64,000 nucleotides of DNA from Acetobacter oryzoeni (lineage in GTDB: Bacteria; Pseudomonadota; Alphaproteobacteria; Acetobacterales; Acetobacteraceae), in assembly GCF_004014775.2 (NCBI RefSeq), contig NZ_CP042808.1, positions 1,240,001-1,304,000 on the forward strand, written 5' to 3'. A program made the position numbers and the translations under genes. This document shows positions 6,236 through 14,284 of this stretch, piece after piece. Each line of letters starts with the position of its first letter. The first letter of the stretch is position 1. A model generated the notes under the pieces. It worked only from the letters and a program-made list of their open reading frames with translations. It did no database searches and was not told where the DNA came from.

Positions 6236-8575
6236 TTAGAAAGAGGTAGAGATCGTGCCTGTCATGGAGAAGCGTGGTTCCACCATAAAGGTATTGCCGT
6301 AACCTGTATAAGCAGCGGAACTACCGCTATAAACCGTGCCGGCATCATGCTTGCTGTAAACAGCGCCCATGGCACCTGTGCGCACAATGGAGCCCGTAAG
6401 GTTGGTGAAGTTCAACCGGAAAGTGGGGGACTTCACAAAGCCAAATGGCTTGAAGTGATACCCAACTGTCAGGCTGTTGGTCACGTAACCTGGTATTCTC
6501 TGGTCTCCGGCAACGCTGACGGACTGCGGGCCGGTGTAATGGACGGAACCGTTGGCAAAGAAGCCTTTATACTTATACGTCAAACCAAAGTTGGCCATAA
6601 CGCGTGGCGCCATAATGGCCTGCGTGCCCTTGGAATGCAGCATGACGTTCTGGTACGGATCGAACACGTTGCTGTCCTGCGTGGCGTGCAGATACTCCAC
6701 AGAGGCATAAGGGCTGAAGCCGTGGATCTCACGCCCGGCGATCATGAAGTCCAGCCCGCGCATGGTCTGGCTGCCGATGGAGAACGGGCGGTAGTTGTTC
6801 ATACCCATATACTGGTCAACCACACGGTTGGTCACGTTGTAGTTGAAGAATGACAGATCCATCATCATGTAGCGGTTGTGGTAGCGGTAACCCAGTTCTT
6901 CCTTGATGGAGTACTGGTTTTTCAGGATCGGCACATCCGTGTACAGCCAGCCCATATCGTTTTCTGTTGGCTGACGGTAATCTCCTTCCGCATTCACATA
7001 AATCTGGTTCTGATCATTGATGTTGTAGCTGATGGAAAGCTGCGGCAATGGTGCCGTGCTGTTACGCCCCTGTCTGCCGTAGTAATCCTTGTTCCACGCG
7101 TTGGACATCACAAACTTGAAGCCGCCGTTAATCAGCAGTTTGTCATGCAGATACTTGGCTGTATCCTGAATGAACAGCGAGTGGATTTCATATCCCGCAA
7201 CCTGCCGATCACCTTTATCAATGCGATATTGAGACCAGTTCGGGCTGGGTGCGCCTCCTGCAGGCATGGCAAAGCTGGTGGGGTAGCTGCGGTCTGATTG
7301 GCTGTTGTTATACCAGTAACCGAAGGTCAGGTGGTTGTGCTTGTCAATATCGTAGCCGAGTGATGCCGTGGCACCCACTACGCGGTCACCATGTTCCTGA
7401 AAGTAGCCAATCGTGTTCTGCATATCACCCGCAGAGTTGGCTTCTGCGCCATTGGGTTTGGCGCTCCAGCCCTGCCCATAGGTAAGGTATGGGTGCAGAT
7501 CGAAGGACAGCTTGTCTGTAATAACGGTGTGGATAGGCGCACTCAGGAAGATCTGGTTCCAGTGGTCAGCGTTGTTCTTCCAGTAGTTCGCGTTACCCGG
7601 ATGGGATGAGCGATCCCAACCCTGCCCCGTGTGCTTGTACCGCATGAACTGGTCTTCTGTGGGGTAGTTATCAATTGTCCAGTCAGCAGAGTTCCATGAG
7701 ATAAACAGGTTGGCGTTGGACCCGTTTTCCCAATCCTTGCGGGCGCCAAAATCAATATGCTTACGCTCGTTAATGCCAGAACCCATCCAGCTGCGTGCAT
7801 GCGTGTTGGAAAAGGAGAAGTAGCCACGGATACCGCTGTTGCCGATATCACCGGAATCAAGGCGGATGAACTCGCGCGAGAGGTTGTTGGTGCCGTAGGA
7901 AAAATCCGTCATACCGCCAAATTTGTGGGACGAGATATGGGATTTGGAGTTCATCACCCCGCCGGCAGCAGACATAACGGGCAGATCACGCGCCGCACTG
8001 CCGGGTGTGATGCTCACTTCATCCACGTTTTCTGAATCAATGATTTCTGCAAGATATTTTGCCTGCCCGGCAGAAATGCCATCCACCATAATGGCCATGT
8101 CACGGTCTGTCAGGCCGCGTGTCTGCACCTGCCCGCCCTGCATGCCCGATGTATCCGGGGTGGTCACGTTCACACTCGGCAGGTTTTTAACCAGATCCAG
8201 AGATGTGGAAACGGGACTGCGCATATCAATATATTCTTTGGTGACCGTCTGCACCGCATGGGGAGCTGTTTCAAGCCGCATCATGCCGCCGCCGCCATTG
8301 CGCTTGCGGCGTGTGGACCCCACCGAAACTTCTTCAGTTCCGTGTGCCTCAATCGCTTTTGTGGAGCGCGGGCGCACATGTGCAGCGGAAGATGTTGCAG
8401 ATGCCCGTGTGAGCTGGGATGATTTTTTGGCTGCCGTGGCCGTTTGTGCCTGCGCCGTAGAAAGACTAGCACAAAACCCAACAGCACTGACAAGGCAGGA
8501 CAACGTTGCCAGATGTTGGCGATATGTCAGTCGGGACAGAACTGGGCGGGCTGGCGCAATAATCCGAAAGGACAT
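6236..8575 (-). CDS. TonB-dependent outer-membrane receptor
   Basis: A 779-residue receptor. A signal peptide ends at about AQA-Q44. A plausible TonB box lies at residues 80-88 (TEEVSVGST). The plug domain follows, with VTKEYIDMRSP, LVKNLPSVNV, TRGLTDRDMAIMVDG and a final beta-barrel strand ending in phenylalanine (MTGTISTSF), as required for barrel assembly. It should import a scarce or bulky ligand across the outer membrane using TonB-ExbBD, which is encoded at 26841-29599. The ligand is not identifiable from sequence. The adjacent purine deaminase, oxygenase and importer genes, and the divergent allantoate hydrolase gene, suggest a purine-related ligand; an iron chelate is the default alternative. 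Confidence 0.92.
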   Translation of the reverse strand: MSFRIIAPARPVLSRLTYRQHLATLSCLVSAVGFCASLSTAQAQTATAAKKSSQLTRASATSSAAHVRPRSTKAIEAHGTEEVSVGSTRRKRNGGGGMMRLETAPHAVQTVTKEYIDMRSPVSTSLDLVKNLPSVNVTTPDTSGMQGGQVQTRGLTDRDMAIMVDGISAGQAKYLAEIIDSENVDEVSITPGSAARDLPVMSAAGGVMNSKSHISSHKFGGMTDFSYGTNNLSREFIRLDSGDIGNSGIRGYFSFSNTHARSWMGSGINERKHIDFGARKDWENGSNANLFISWNSADWTIDNYPTEDQFMRYKHTGQGWDRSSHPGNANYWKNNADHWNQIFLSAPIHTVITDKLSFDLHPYLTYGQGWSAKPNGAEANSAGDMQNTIGYFQEHGDRVVGATASLGYDIDKHNHLTFGYWYNNSQSDRSYPTSFAMPAGGAPSPNWSQYRIDKGDRQVAGYEIHSLFIQDTAKYLHDKLLINGGFKFVMSNAWNKDYYGRQGRNSTAPLPQLSISYNINDQNQIYVNAEGDYRQPTENDMGWLYTDVPILKNQYSIKEELGYRYHNRYMMMDLSFFNYNVTNRVVDQYMGMNNYRPFSIGSQTMRGLDFMIAGREIHGFSPYASVEYLHATQDSNVFDPYQNVMLHSKGTQAIMAPRVMANFGLTYKYKGFFANGSVHYTGPQSVSVAGDQRIPGYVTNSLTVGYHFKPFGFVKSPTFRLNFTNLTGSIVRTGAMGAVYSKHDAGTVYSGSSAAYTGYGNTFMVEPRFSMTGTISTSF

Positions 8576-8955
8576 GAGAAAATTCCTCAGCAGGGAAGCT
8601 TAACAACGATGCAGGAACACAAGGCCTTTTTTTTCAAATTGGCCTGTGCAAGAGCCGCAATTTGAAAATCAGCAGAGATATTTGAGTAAGCTTCCGACAT
8701 GAGATTAAGGCTCCGGGCAGCGGGCTATAAAACGATACGATATCGATATATATAGGCTTATAAGCGAACGCACAAAAATAAAAAAGGCACTTTCTTGTTG
8801 CTGTTTTAAGAGCGCCACCTGATCTGAATTTGGCAATGCAACATTGCTTTTTTTGCTTTTGAGAGAACGGAAAAAACCTGCGTATAGTTTGTTTCGCCCT
8901 TGATATGGCGCAAGAACGAACGCTTTTGATTGACCTCCTAACCCCAGAGGCCCGT
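8576..8955. other. Divergent intergenic region, receptor versus purine operon
   Basis: About 380 bases with no gene that I can support. It must hold the promoters for the leftward receptor gene and the rightward allC-pucG-hpxZXY operon. Visible landmarks are an inverted repeat at 8631-8668 on the receptor side and a perfect 10-base palindrome ATATCGATAT at 8740-8749, within an AT-rich stretch that could hold overlapping promoters or an operator. I cannot assign a specific -10/-35 pair with confidence. Confidence 0.5.
8631..8668 (-). promoter_or_regulatory. Leader stem-loop upstream of TonB-dependent receptor
   Basis: TTTTCAAATT (8631-8640) and AATTTGAAAA (8659-8668) form a perfect 10-base inverted repeat with an 18-base loop, 56-93 bases upstream of the receptor start codon. 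It is not followed by a T run in the receptor direction, so it is not a simple terminator. It could be a leader structure or a protein-binding site. Confidence 0.4.
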
Positions 8956-10230
8956 ATGCAAATCCTGCCCAATGTTTTACGTGTTGCAGATGCGTCCGGG
9001 AAAAGGGCAGTGCAACGGTGTGACTTTTTAGCGCACCCTCCTTTTTCAGATATACCGGATGGCCTGTTCCGCTCCTACCTATCCCCCGCCTATACGGCGA
9101 CAGTGAAGCAGGTGCGTGAATGGATGGAAGATGCCGGCATGCATTGCCGGATAGATGCTGCAGGTAATCTGATTGGCCGTTATGAAGGTCTTGCGCCCAA
9201 CGCCCCTGCCCTGCTGATTGGTTCTCACCTTGATAGTGTGAAAAACGCAGGCAAGTATGATGGCACATTAGGCGTTATTTTGGGCATAGAGGCCGTTGCC
9301 AGCTTTCATGCACAGCAAAAGCGTTTCCCCTTCGCCATAGAGGTGATCGGTTTTGGGGATGAAGAAGGATCGCGCTTTCCTGTTTCCATGCTAACATCCC
9401 GCGCTGTAGCGGGATCTTTGGATGCGTTGCCAGATGTACAGGATGCTCAAGGCACCAGTATCCAGCAAGCACTTCAGGAAAGTGGGCTAGACCCTGCGCA
9501 ATATCTGGAGGCCAGCTATAAGCCCTCTCAGGTTCTGGCGTATTTTGAAGCGCATATAGAACAGGGGCCTGTTCTGGAAAGCACGCACCATGCCGTTGGG
9601 CTGGTGACGTCTATTGCCGCGCAATACCGGTTTAAGGTGACAATGAAAGGCATGGCCGGGCATGCGGGCACATTGCCCATGCATTTGCGCCAGGATGCCT
9701 TGGCTGCTGCTGCTGAAGCCATTTCCTGCATAGAAAAAATTGCGCAATCAGGGCCTGATGATCTGGTGGCAACCGTTGGGCAAATGAGTGTAAAGCCCGG
9801 TGCGCCCAATATTGTGCCGGGCTGGGTGGAGTTTAGTATTGATGTGCGTGCGGGCACCGAAAATGTGCGTAACAAAGTCGCAGAAACACTAACCCAAGCC
9901 TTGCACGAGATCAGCCAAAAACGCGGTGTGGAAATGGAACTTGCACTTCAGCATGATCTTTCCGCCACACCGTGTAACCCGCAACTTAGCAATATTCTGG
10001 CATCATCCATTCAAACAGTCACGGGGCAACCGGCTTATGCGCTGGTAAGTGGTGCCGGGCATGATGCCATGATCATGGCTGCCCTTACCCCTGTATGCAT
10101 GCTGTTTATCCGCTGTGAAAAAGGCATAAGCCACAACCCTGCCGAAGCAGTGCAGGATGAAGATGTAGAAACGGCTTTACGTGTCATGTGCGATTTTATC
10201 CAGAATATTCCATCAGAAAAAGCCGCTTAA
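8956..10230 (+). CDS. allC: Allantoate amidohydrolase (M20 hydantoinase/carbamoylase family)
   Basis: About 424 residues, a binuclear-metal amidohydrolase of the M20/M28 fold. Metal ligands and family motifs are in order: IGSHLDSVKNAGKYDGTLGV (histidine and bridging aspartate), DEEGSRFP, FEAHIEQGP, the dimer-domain segment GMAGHAGT, and SGAGHDAMIM near the C-terminus. The start at 8956 has AGAGG five bases upstream and is preferred over 8905. Allantoate amidohydrolase releases CO2 and ammonia and yields (S)-ureidoglycine. The next gene encodes the transaminase that uses ureidoglycine, which supports this choice over N-carbamoyl-amino-acid hydrolase or ureidoglycolate hydrolase, both of the same family. 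It is the first gene of a five-gene rightward operon. Confidence 0.82.
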   Translation: MQILPNVLRVADASGKRAVQRCDFLAHPPFSDIPDGLFRSYLSPAYTATVKQVREWMEDAGMHCRIDAAGNLIGRYEGLAPNAPALLIGSHLDSVKNAGKYDGTLGVILGIEAVASFHAQQKRFPFAIEVIGFGDEEGSRFPVSMLTSRAVAGSLDALPDVQDAQGTSIQQALQESGLDPAQYLEASYKPSQVLAYFEAHIEQGPVLESTHHAVGLVTSIAAQYRFKVTMKGMAGHAGTLPMHLRQDALAAAAEAISCIEKIAQSGPDDLVATVGQMSVKPGAPNIVPGWVEFSIDVRAGTENVRNKVAETLTQALHEISQKRGVEMELALQHDLSATPCNPQLSNILASSIQTVTGQPAYALVSGAGHDAMIMAALTPVCMLFIRCEKGISHNPAEAVQDEDVETALRVMCDFIQNIPSEKAA

Positions 10231-10247
10231 TCATGGAGCAAACCCGT

Positions 10248-11474
10248 ATGATTTCACCAATGTTCAAACAGATTGATCCGCCCCAACGGTTTTTGATGGG
10301 CCCCGGCCCCATTAACGCTCACCCGCGTGTTTTGCGTGCCATGTCTGCCGATATGCTGGGGCAGTTTGACCCGGAAATGACGGAATACATGAATGAAACC
10401 ATGGCGCTGTACCGTCAGGTATTCATGACACAGAATAAATGGACATTTCTGGTAGATGGCACGGCCCGTGCCGGTATTGAAGCGGCTCTTGTTTCTCTGG
10501 TGGAACCGGGCGCGAAAATTCTTATTGTGCGGGCTGGTCGCTTTGGTTTGCTGCTTTCAGAAATTGCAGAGCGCATAGGGGCAGAAATCTGCACGTTGGA
10601 TCTGCCGTGGGGTGAAGTGGCCTCGCTAGAGCAGATAGAAGCGGCATTGCAGGAACATAAGCCGCAGGTTCTGGCCTGTATTCACGGTGATACCTCCACC
10701 ACAATGGCGCAGCCTTTGGATGGTGTTGGCGCATTGTGTAAAAAATACAATGTTCTTTCCTATGCAGATGTTACGGCCACACTGGGTGGCGTGCCGGTTT
10801 GTACCGATCAGTGGGGGATTGATGTGATCTCCGGCGGTTTGCAAAAATGTATGGGCGGGCCGCCGGGTTCTGCCCCCATTACCATTTCGGATCGGGCTGC
10901 CGAGCACATTATGGCACGCCGCCATGTAGAGGCCGGTATTCGCAGTGCAAGCCTTACGGATGGGCTGCGCCCGCGTATTCCCTCCAACTATTTCGATCTG
11001 GCCATGGTGATGGATTACTGGTCTGAAAAGCGGCTGAACCACCATACCGAAGCCACCACCATGTTGTACGGCGCCAGAGAGGCTGCCTGTATTGTGCTGG
11101 AAGAAGGGCTGGAAAACCGCTTTGCCCGCCACAAAATGGCCAGTACGGCGCTTATTGCGGGCCTGCGCGCAATGGGGCTGACCATTTTTGGTGATGATGC
11201 ACACCGTATGGCTAACGTTACAGGCGTGTGGATTCCAGCCAGTGTGGATGGAGACAAAGTTCGCATGCGTATGCGGGATGATTTTGGCATTGAAATTGGC
11301 ACGGCTTTTGGCCCGCTTACTGGCAAAATCTGGCGCATTGGCACCATGGGTTACAATGCCGTTAAACACAAAGTGTTGCTGACATTGGGTGCATTGGAAG
11401 CGGCTTTGGCTGCTGAAGGGTTTAAGCCTCCGCGCGGCGCTGCGGTGGATGCTGCCATGGCAGCTTGGCCGTAA
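10248..11474 (+). CDS. pucG: (S)-ureidoglycine--glyoxylate transaminase
   Basis: About 408 residues from the ATG at 10248, which has GGAG nine bases upstream; an ATG at 10233 is also in frame. It is a fold-type I PLP enzyme of the alanine-glyoxylate aminotransferase family. Segments that match the ureidoglycine transaminase subgroup are GQFDPEMTEYMNETMALYRQ, DGTARAGIEA, SNYFDLAMVMDYWSEKRLNH followed by HTEATTMLY, and FGPLTGKIWRIGTMGYN. The PLP lysine is K200 in GGLQKCMGGPPG. It transfers the amino group of ureidoglycine to glyoxylate, giving oxalurate and glycine. It sits 17 bases after allC and 19 bases before hpxZ, so the operon channels allantoate nitrogen into oxalurate. Plain serine- or alanine-glyoxylate transaminase is less likely given these motifs. 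Confidence 0.88.
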   Translation: MISPMFKQIDPPQRFLMGPGPINAHPRVLRAMSADMLGQFDPEMTEYMNETMALYRQVFMTQNKWTFLVDGTARAGIEAALVSLVEPGAKILIVRAGRFGLLLSEIAERIGAEICTLDLPWGEVASLEQIEAALQEHKPQVLACIHGDTSTTMAQPLDGVGALCKKYNVLSYADVTATLGGVPVCTDQWGIDVISGGLQKCMGGPPGSAPITISDRAAEHIMARRHVEAGIRSASLTDGLRPRIPSNYFDLAMVMDYWSEKRLNHHTEATTMLYGAREAACIVLEEGLENRFARHKMASTALIAGLRAMGLTIFGDDAHRMANVTGVWIPASVDGDKVRMRMRDDFGIEIGTAFGPLTGKIWRIGTMGYNAVKHKVLLTLGALEAALAAEGFKPPRGAAVDAAMAAWP

Positions 11475-11493
11475 ACTAACGGAGTAAAGTGCA

Positions 11494-11898
11494 ATGGAAC
11501 TGAATAATCCAGAAACACTCCGGCAGGTTGAAGCCTGTTCAGACCTTTATGAACGCGCTCTGGCCGAAAATGATGTGCAAGTTCTGGATGATCTGTTCTG
11601 GAATGGCCCGGAAGTGGTGCGCTACGGCGTGGGGGAGAACCTGTATGGAGCGGAAGAAATAGCAGCGTTTCGCCGCTCCAGAAAAGGAGGAAGCCCGCCA
11701 CGCCGTAACCTGCGGCGCACCATTACCGCCATTGGCACTGAAAGTGCTGTTGTCAGTCTGGAATTCCAGCGTGAAGGGTCGGATCGTATCGGCCGTCAGA
11801 TGCAGACATGGATACGGACTGACAATGGATGGAAAATTCTGGCAGCCCATGTATCACTCATGGCGGCGCGGCCAGAAACCGAAAGACCTGCTTTATAA
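11494..11898 (+). CDS. hpxZ: AtzH/HpxZ-like protein (DUF3225)
   Basis: A 134-residue protein with a SnoaL/NTF2-like fold. It shows the DUF3225/AtzH pattern: LFWNGPEVVRYGVGENLYG, EEIAAFRRSR and the C-terminal QTWIRTDNGWKILAAHVSLM. In cyanuric-acid degraders the relative AtzH hydrolyses 1,3-dicarboxyurea, and in enteric purine clusters the corresponding gene is hpxZ, of uncertain role. Here it lies between pucG, which makes oxalurate, and a GatC-like/amidase pair. A role in oxalurate breakdown is therefore likely, either catalytic or as a helper. The gene name is by homology and context, not by demonstrated activity. Confidence 0.75.
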   Translation: MELNNPETLRQVEACSDLYERALAENDVQVLDDLFWNGPEVVRYGVGENLYGAEEIAAFRRSRKGGSPPRRNLRRTITAIGTESAVVSLEFQREGSDRIGRQMQTWIRTDNGWKILAAHVSLMAARPETERPAL

Positions 11899-11910
11899 GG
11901 AAATAGGCCC

Positions 11911-12099
11911 ATGACCGCCCCTTCCTCTGATCAGGAAAATCTTGTGCACGCACGCGCAATAGCCATAGGGCTAGATCTTTCTCCCACATGTCTGCCGGGG
12001 GTTATCAGCAATTCCGCCCTTTTGGCGCACTATGCCAAACTGGTTGAACAGCACACCCTGCCCGATACGTGTGAACCAGCATACGAGTACATTCCATGA
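11911..12099 (+). CDS. hpxX: Small AtzG/HpxX-like subunit (DUF4089)
   Basis: A 62-residue protein of the DUF4089 type. The pattern ARAIAIGLDLSPTCLPGVISN, a helical middle and the closing LPDTCEPAYEYIP match the small GatC-like partner of AtzE-family amidases. In AtzEG the small subunit is needed to form an active heterocomplex. Its TGA overlaps the ATG of the amidase gene in an ATGA tetranucleotide, consistent with 1:1 production of the two chains. It is easily missed by gene finders because of its size. Confidence 0.82.
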   Translation: MTAPSSDQENLVHARAIAIGLDLSPTCLPGVISNSALLAHYAKLVEQHTLPDTCEPAYEYIP

Positions 12100-13451
12100 C
12101 CCGTTTTTCCAGCGCGCATGCCATTGCGGAGGCTATTCGCTCTGGTAAAAAAAGTGCAGTTTCCATCATTCAGGAAACATTAAATACGTTGCGTACACAG
12201 GATCATGGTATCCAGAGTGTCACGCATCTTTTTGCAGATGAGGCCTTGCTACAGGCCCAGAAAATAGATGCCATGCGGCAGGCGGGCCAAACTTTGCCCC
12301 CATTGGCGGGTGTGCCATTTGGCGTGAAGGACCTGTTTGATATTGCAGGCCACGTGACCACGGCAGGCTCTGTTGTACTGCGCAATATGCCGCCTGCACA
12401 AAAAGATGCCGCCATTGTGCAGCGGCTTAAAGTTGCTGGGGCCATTCCCGTTGCAACATTGAACATGGATGAGTTTGCTTACGGTTTTGCAACCGTAAAT
12501 GCTCATTACGGCACAACCCATAACCCGCATGATCTGGCCCGTATGGCTGGGGGGTCCTCCGGTGGGTCTGCTGCGGCTGTTGCTGCGGGTTTTCTACCTT
12601 TTGCTCTTGGGTCTGATACCAACGGATCTATTCGTATTCCGGCATCATTGTGCGGTGTGTGGGGGATAAAACCTACTTTTGGCCGCCTGCCCCGCGCTGG
12701 TGCCTATCCGTTTTCTGCCAGCTTGGATGTAGTAGGCAGCTTTGCATCCTCTCTGGATGATCTGATTACAACATTTTACGTGATGGATGGCAGCACACCA
12801 GCGCCAGAACCAGCAGCTGATACGCTGCGGATTTCCAGATTGGGGGGATGGTTTGCATCCAATCTGGCGCCTGCCCTTGTGGCAGCGCTGGACCGTGTTT
12901 GCGCCAGCCTGCAAACTACCAGCACGGTTGAATTGCCAGAAGTGGCAAGTGCACGTGCAGCATCTTTTCTGATAACCGCAGCAGAAGGCGGAAACCTGCA
13001 TCTGCCGCGCCTATGCAAACAGGCAGCAGAATATGACCCTGCCACGCGAGACCGTCTGATTGCCGGAGCCTTGTTGCCATCATCCACCTATCTGCAGGCT
13101 CAGCGTTTTAGAAACTGGTTTCGTGAAAAAATCCACGAACTCTTCCAGAAAACAGATGTTCTCATAGCACCTGCTGTTATGGGGGAAGCGCCTTTGCTAG
13201 ACCAACCCACTGTTATGGTGGACGGCAAACCTGTATCCGCCAGGGCTAATCTGGGCCTGTTTACGCAACCGCTTAGCCTGCCAGGCTTGCCTGTATTGTG
13301 CTTGCCCTTGAAAAATACAGGCTCTTTGCCGCTTGGCTTGCAGCTTGTTGCTGCTCCGGGGCAGGAAGCCGCGCTGTTTAGTGTTGCGCGGGCTCTGAAG
13401 AAAAGCGGTTTGGCAGGGTGCGTGTCCCTGCCAGAAAAAGAAATGGCCTAA
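12096..13451 (+). CDS. hpxY: AtzE/HpxY-family amidase
   Basis: A 451-residue amidase-signature enzyme. The Ser-cisSer-Lys triad is visible: K78 in GVPFGVKDLFDIAG, S154/S155 in the GGSSGGS loop and S178 in SDTNGSIRIPAS. Family members closest in context are AtzE (1-carboxybiuret hydrolase) and the enteric HpxY. By position after pucG it is likely to hydrolyse oxalurate or a derived ureido compound with its DUF4089 partner. GatA, the glutamyl-tRNA amidotransferase subunit, has the same fold but is excluded by the neighbours. It ends four bases from the convergent xdhC, with no room for an intergenic terminator. Confidence 0.82.
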   Translation: MTRFSSAHAIAEAIRSGKKSAVSIIQETLNTLRTQDHGIQSVTHLFADEALLQAQKIDAMRQAGQTLPPLAGVPFGVKDLFDIAGHVTTAGSVVLRNMPPAQKDAAIVQRLKVAGAIPVATLNMDEFAYGFATVNAHYGTTHNPHDLARMAGGSSGGSAAAVAAGFLPFALGSDTNGSIRIPASLCGVWGIKPTFGRLPRAGAYPFSASLDVVGSFASSLDDLITTFYVMDGSTPAPEPAADTLRISRLGGWFASNLAPALVAALDRVCASLQTTSTVELPEVASARAASFLITAAEGGNLHLPRLCKQAAEYDPATRDRLIAGALLPSSTYLQAQRFRNWFREKIHELFQKTDVLIAPAVMGEAPLLDQPTVMVDGKPVSARANLGLFTQPLSLPGLPVLCLPLKNTGSLPLGLQLVAAPGQEAALFSVARALKKSGLAGCVSLPEKEMA

Positions 13452-13455
13452 ACAG

Positions 13456-14271
13456 TTATGGGGATGGGTGGAGCACATGCTCCACCACTTCCGCCGCAAC
13501 AAGGGCGGCAATAACTTCTGGCCGTTTATCCCTGATTCCACGCTCTCCTATGGGGCAAATGAGGGACTGTAAGCGCTCTTCTTCCATGCCAAGCTGGCGG
13601 AAGCTGTGTTCAAACCGCCTGCGTTTGGTGGCAGAGCCAATAAGCCCCACGTAAGAGAGATCATCCCGCAAAAGAGCAGATTCTATAATTAACGCATCCA
13701 AGGTGTGGCTGGGTGTAAGCACCAGCACGCCTGCTTTGGCAGGTGCAGTGTGCAATATTGGTTCCCATTGGTCTGTTATGCGTGTTTCTACGCCTGCGGG
13801 CACAGGGCCAAATTCGTGTTCTCTGGGGTCTATCCAAATCAACCTCAGGGGTAGCGGTGCCAAGCTATAGGCCAAGGCACGCCCAACATGGCCCGCTCCA
13901 AACATCAGCAGCACCGGGCGCGCTTCAAGTTCTTGCCGAATGTTGTTTTCCAGTTCGTCCACAATATCTGGTGTTACACGCTCCAGCCGCACGCGTGCCC
14001 AGCCTCCGCAGCACTGGTTGGTATTTTGTCCACCCAGAATAAATTCATGTTCACGCAGCTTTTCGTGCTGGCACAGCATCTGGCGTGCCTGTGCAACGCA
14101 TTCATGCTCCAATGCGCCACCACCCACAGTTCCGGCCAGAAAACAGGTGCCCACCAGCATGAAGGCACCCGTTTCACGCGGGGTGGAACCTTTGGCTTCC
14201 GTAACACGCACGAGAATGAGCTGTTCTGGATGGCGGTGCCAGTGTTGAAGAACCCTTGCAACCTCTCGCAT
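13456..14271 (-). CDS. xdhC: Xanthine dehydrogenase accessory protein XdhC
   Basis: About 271 residues from the ATG at 14271, which has GGAG five bases upstream; an open frame extends to 14388 but overlaps xdhB. It begins with the XdhC/CoxI N-terminal domain (RVTEAKGSTPRETGAFMLV, TVGGGALEHECV). A Rossmann-like domain follows (LLMFGAGHVGRALAYSLAPL), ending in GLIGSATKRRRFEHSFRQLG and CPIGERGIRDKRPEVIAALV. XdhC binds molybdenum cofactor, promotes its sulfuration and inserts it into XdhB. It is the last gene of the long leftward purine operon, 13 bases after xdhB. Confidence 0.93.
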   Translation of the reverse strand: MREVARVLQHWHRHPEQLILVRVTEAKGSTPRETGAFMLVGTCFLAGTVGGGALEHECVAQARQMLCQHEKLREHEFILGGQNTNQCCGGWARVRLERVTPDIVDELENNIRQELEARPVLLMFGAGHVGRALAYSLAPLPLRLIWIDPREHEFGPVPAGVETRITDQWEPILHTAPAKAGVLVLTPSHTLDALIIESALLRDDLSYVGLIGSATKRRRFEHSFRQLGMEEERLQSLICPIGERGIRDKRPEVIAALVAAEVVEHVLHPSP

Positions 14272-14284
14272 GATCAGCTCCGTA

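Noticed and set aside
6221..6853. Open frame of 210 residues on the plus strand
   Set aside because: It is antisense to the TonB-receptor gene, with composition of a codon shadow and no family features.
6236..8575. Assigning a siderophore to the TonB-dependent receptor
   Set aside because: No siderophore synthesis, iron-ABC importer or Fur-box cluster is visible here; the ligand is left open.
13467..13486. Perfect inverted repeat GGTGGAGCA/TGCTCCACC as a terminator between hpxY and xdhC
   Set aside because: It lies within the end of xdhC, has only a two-base centre and no T run. It may be a chance codon palindrome.
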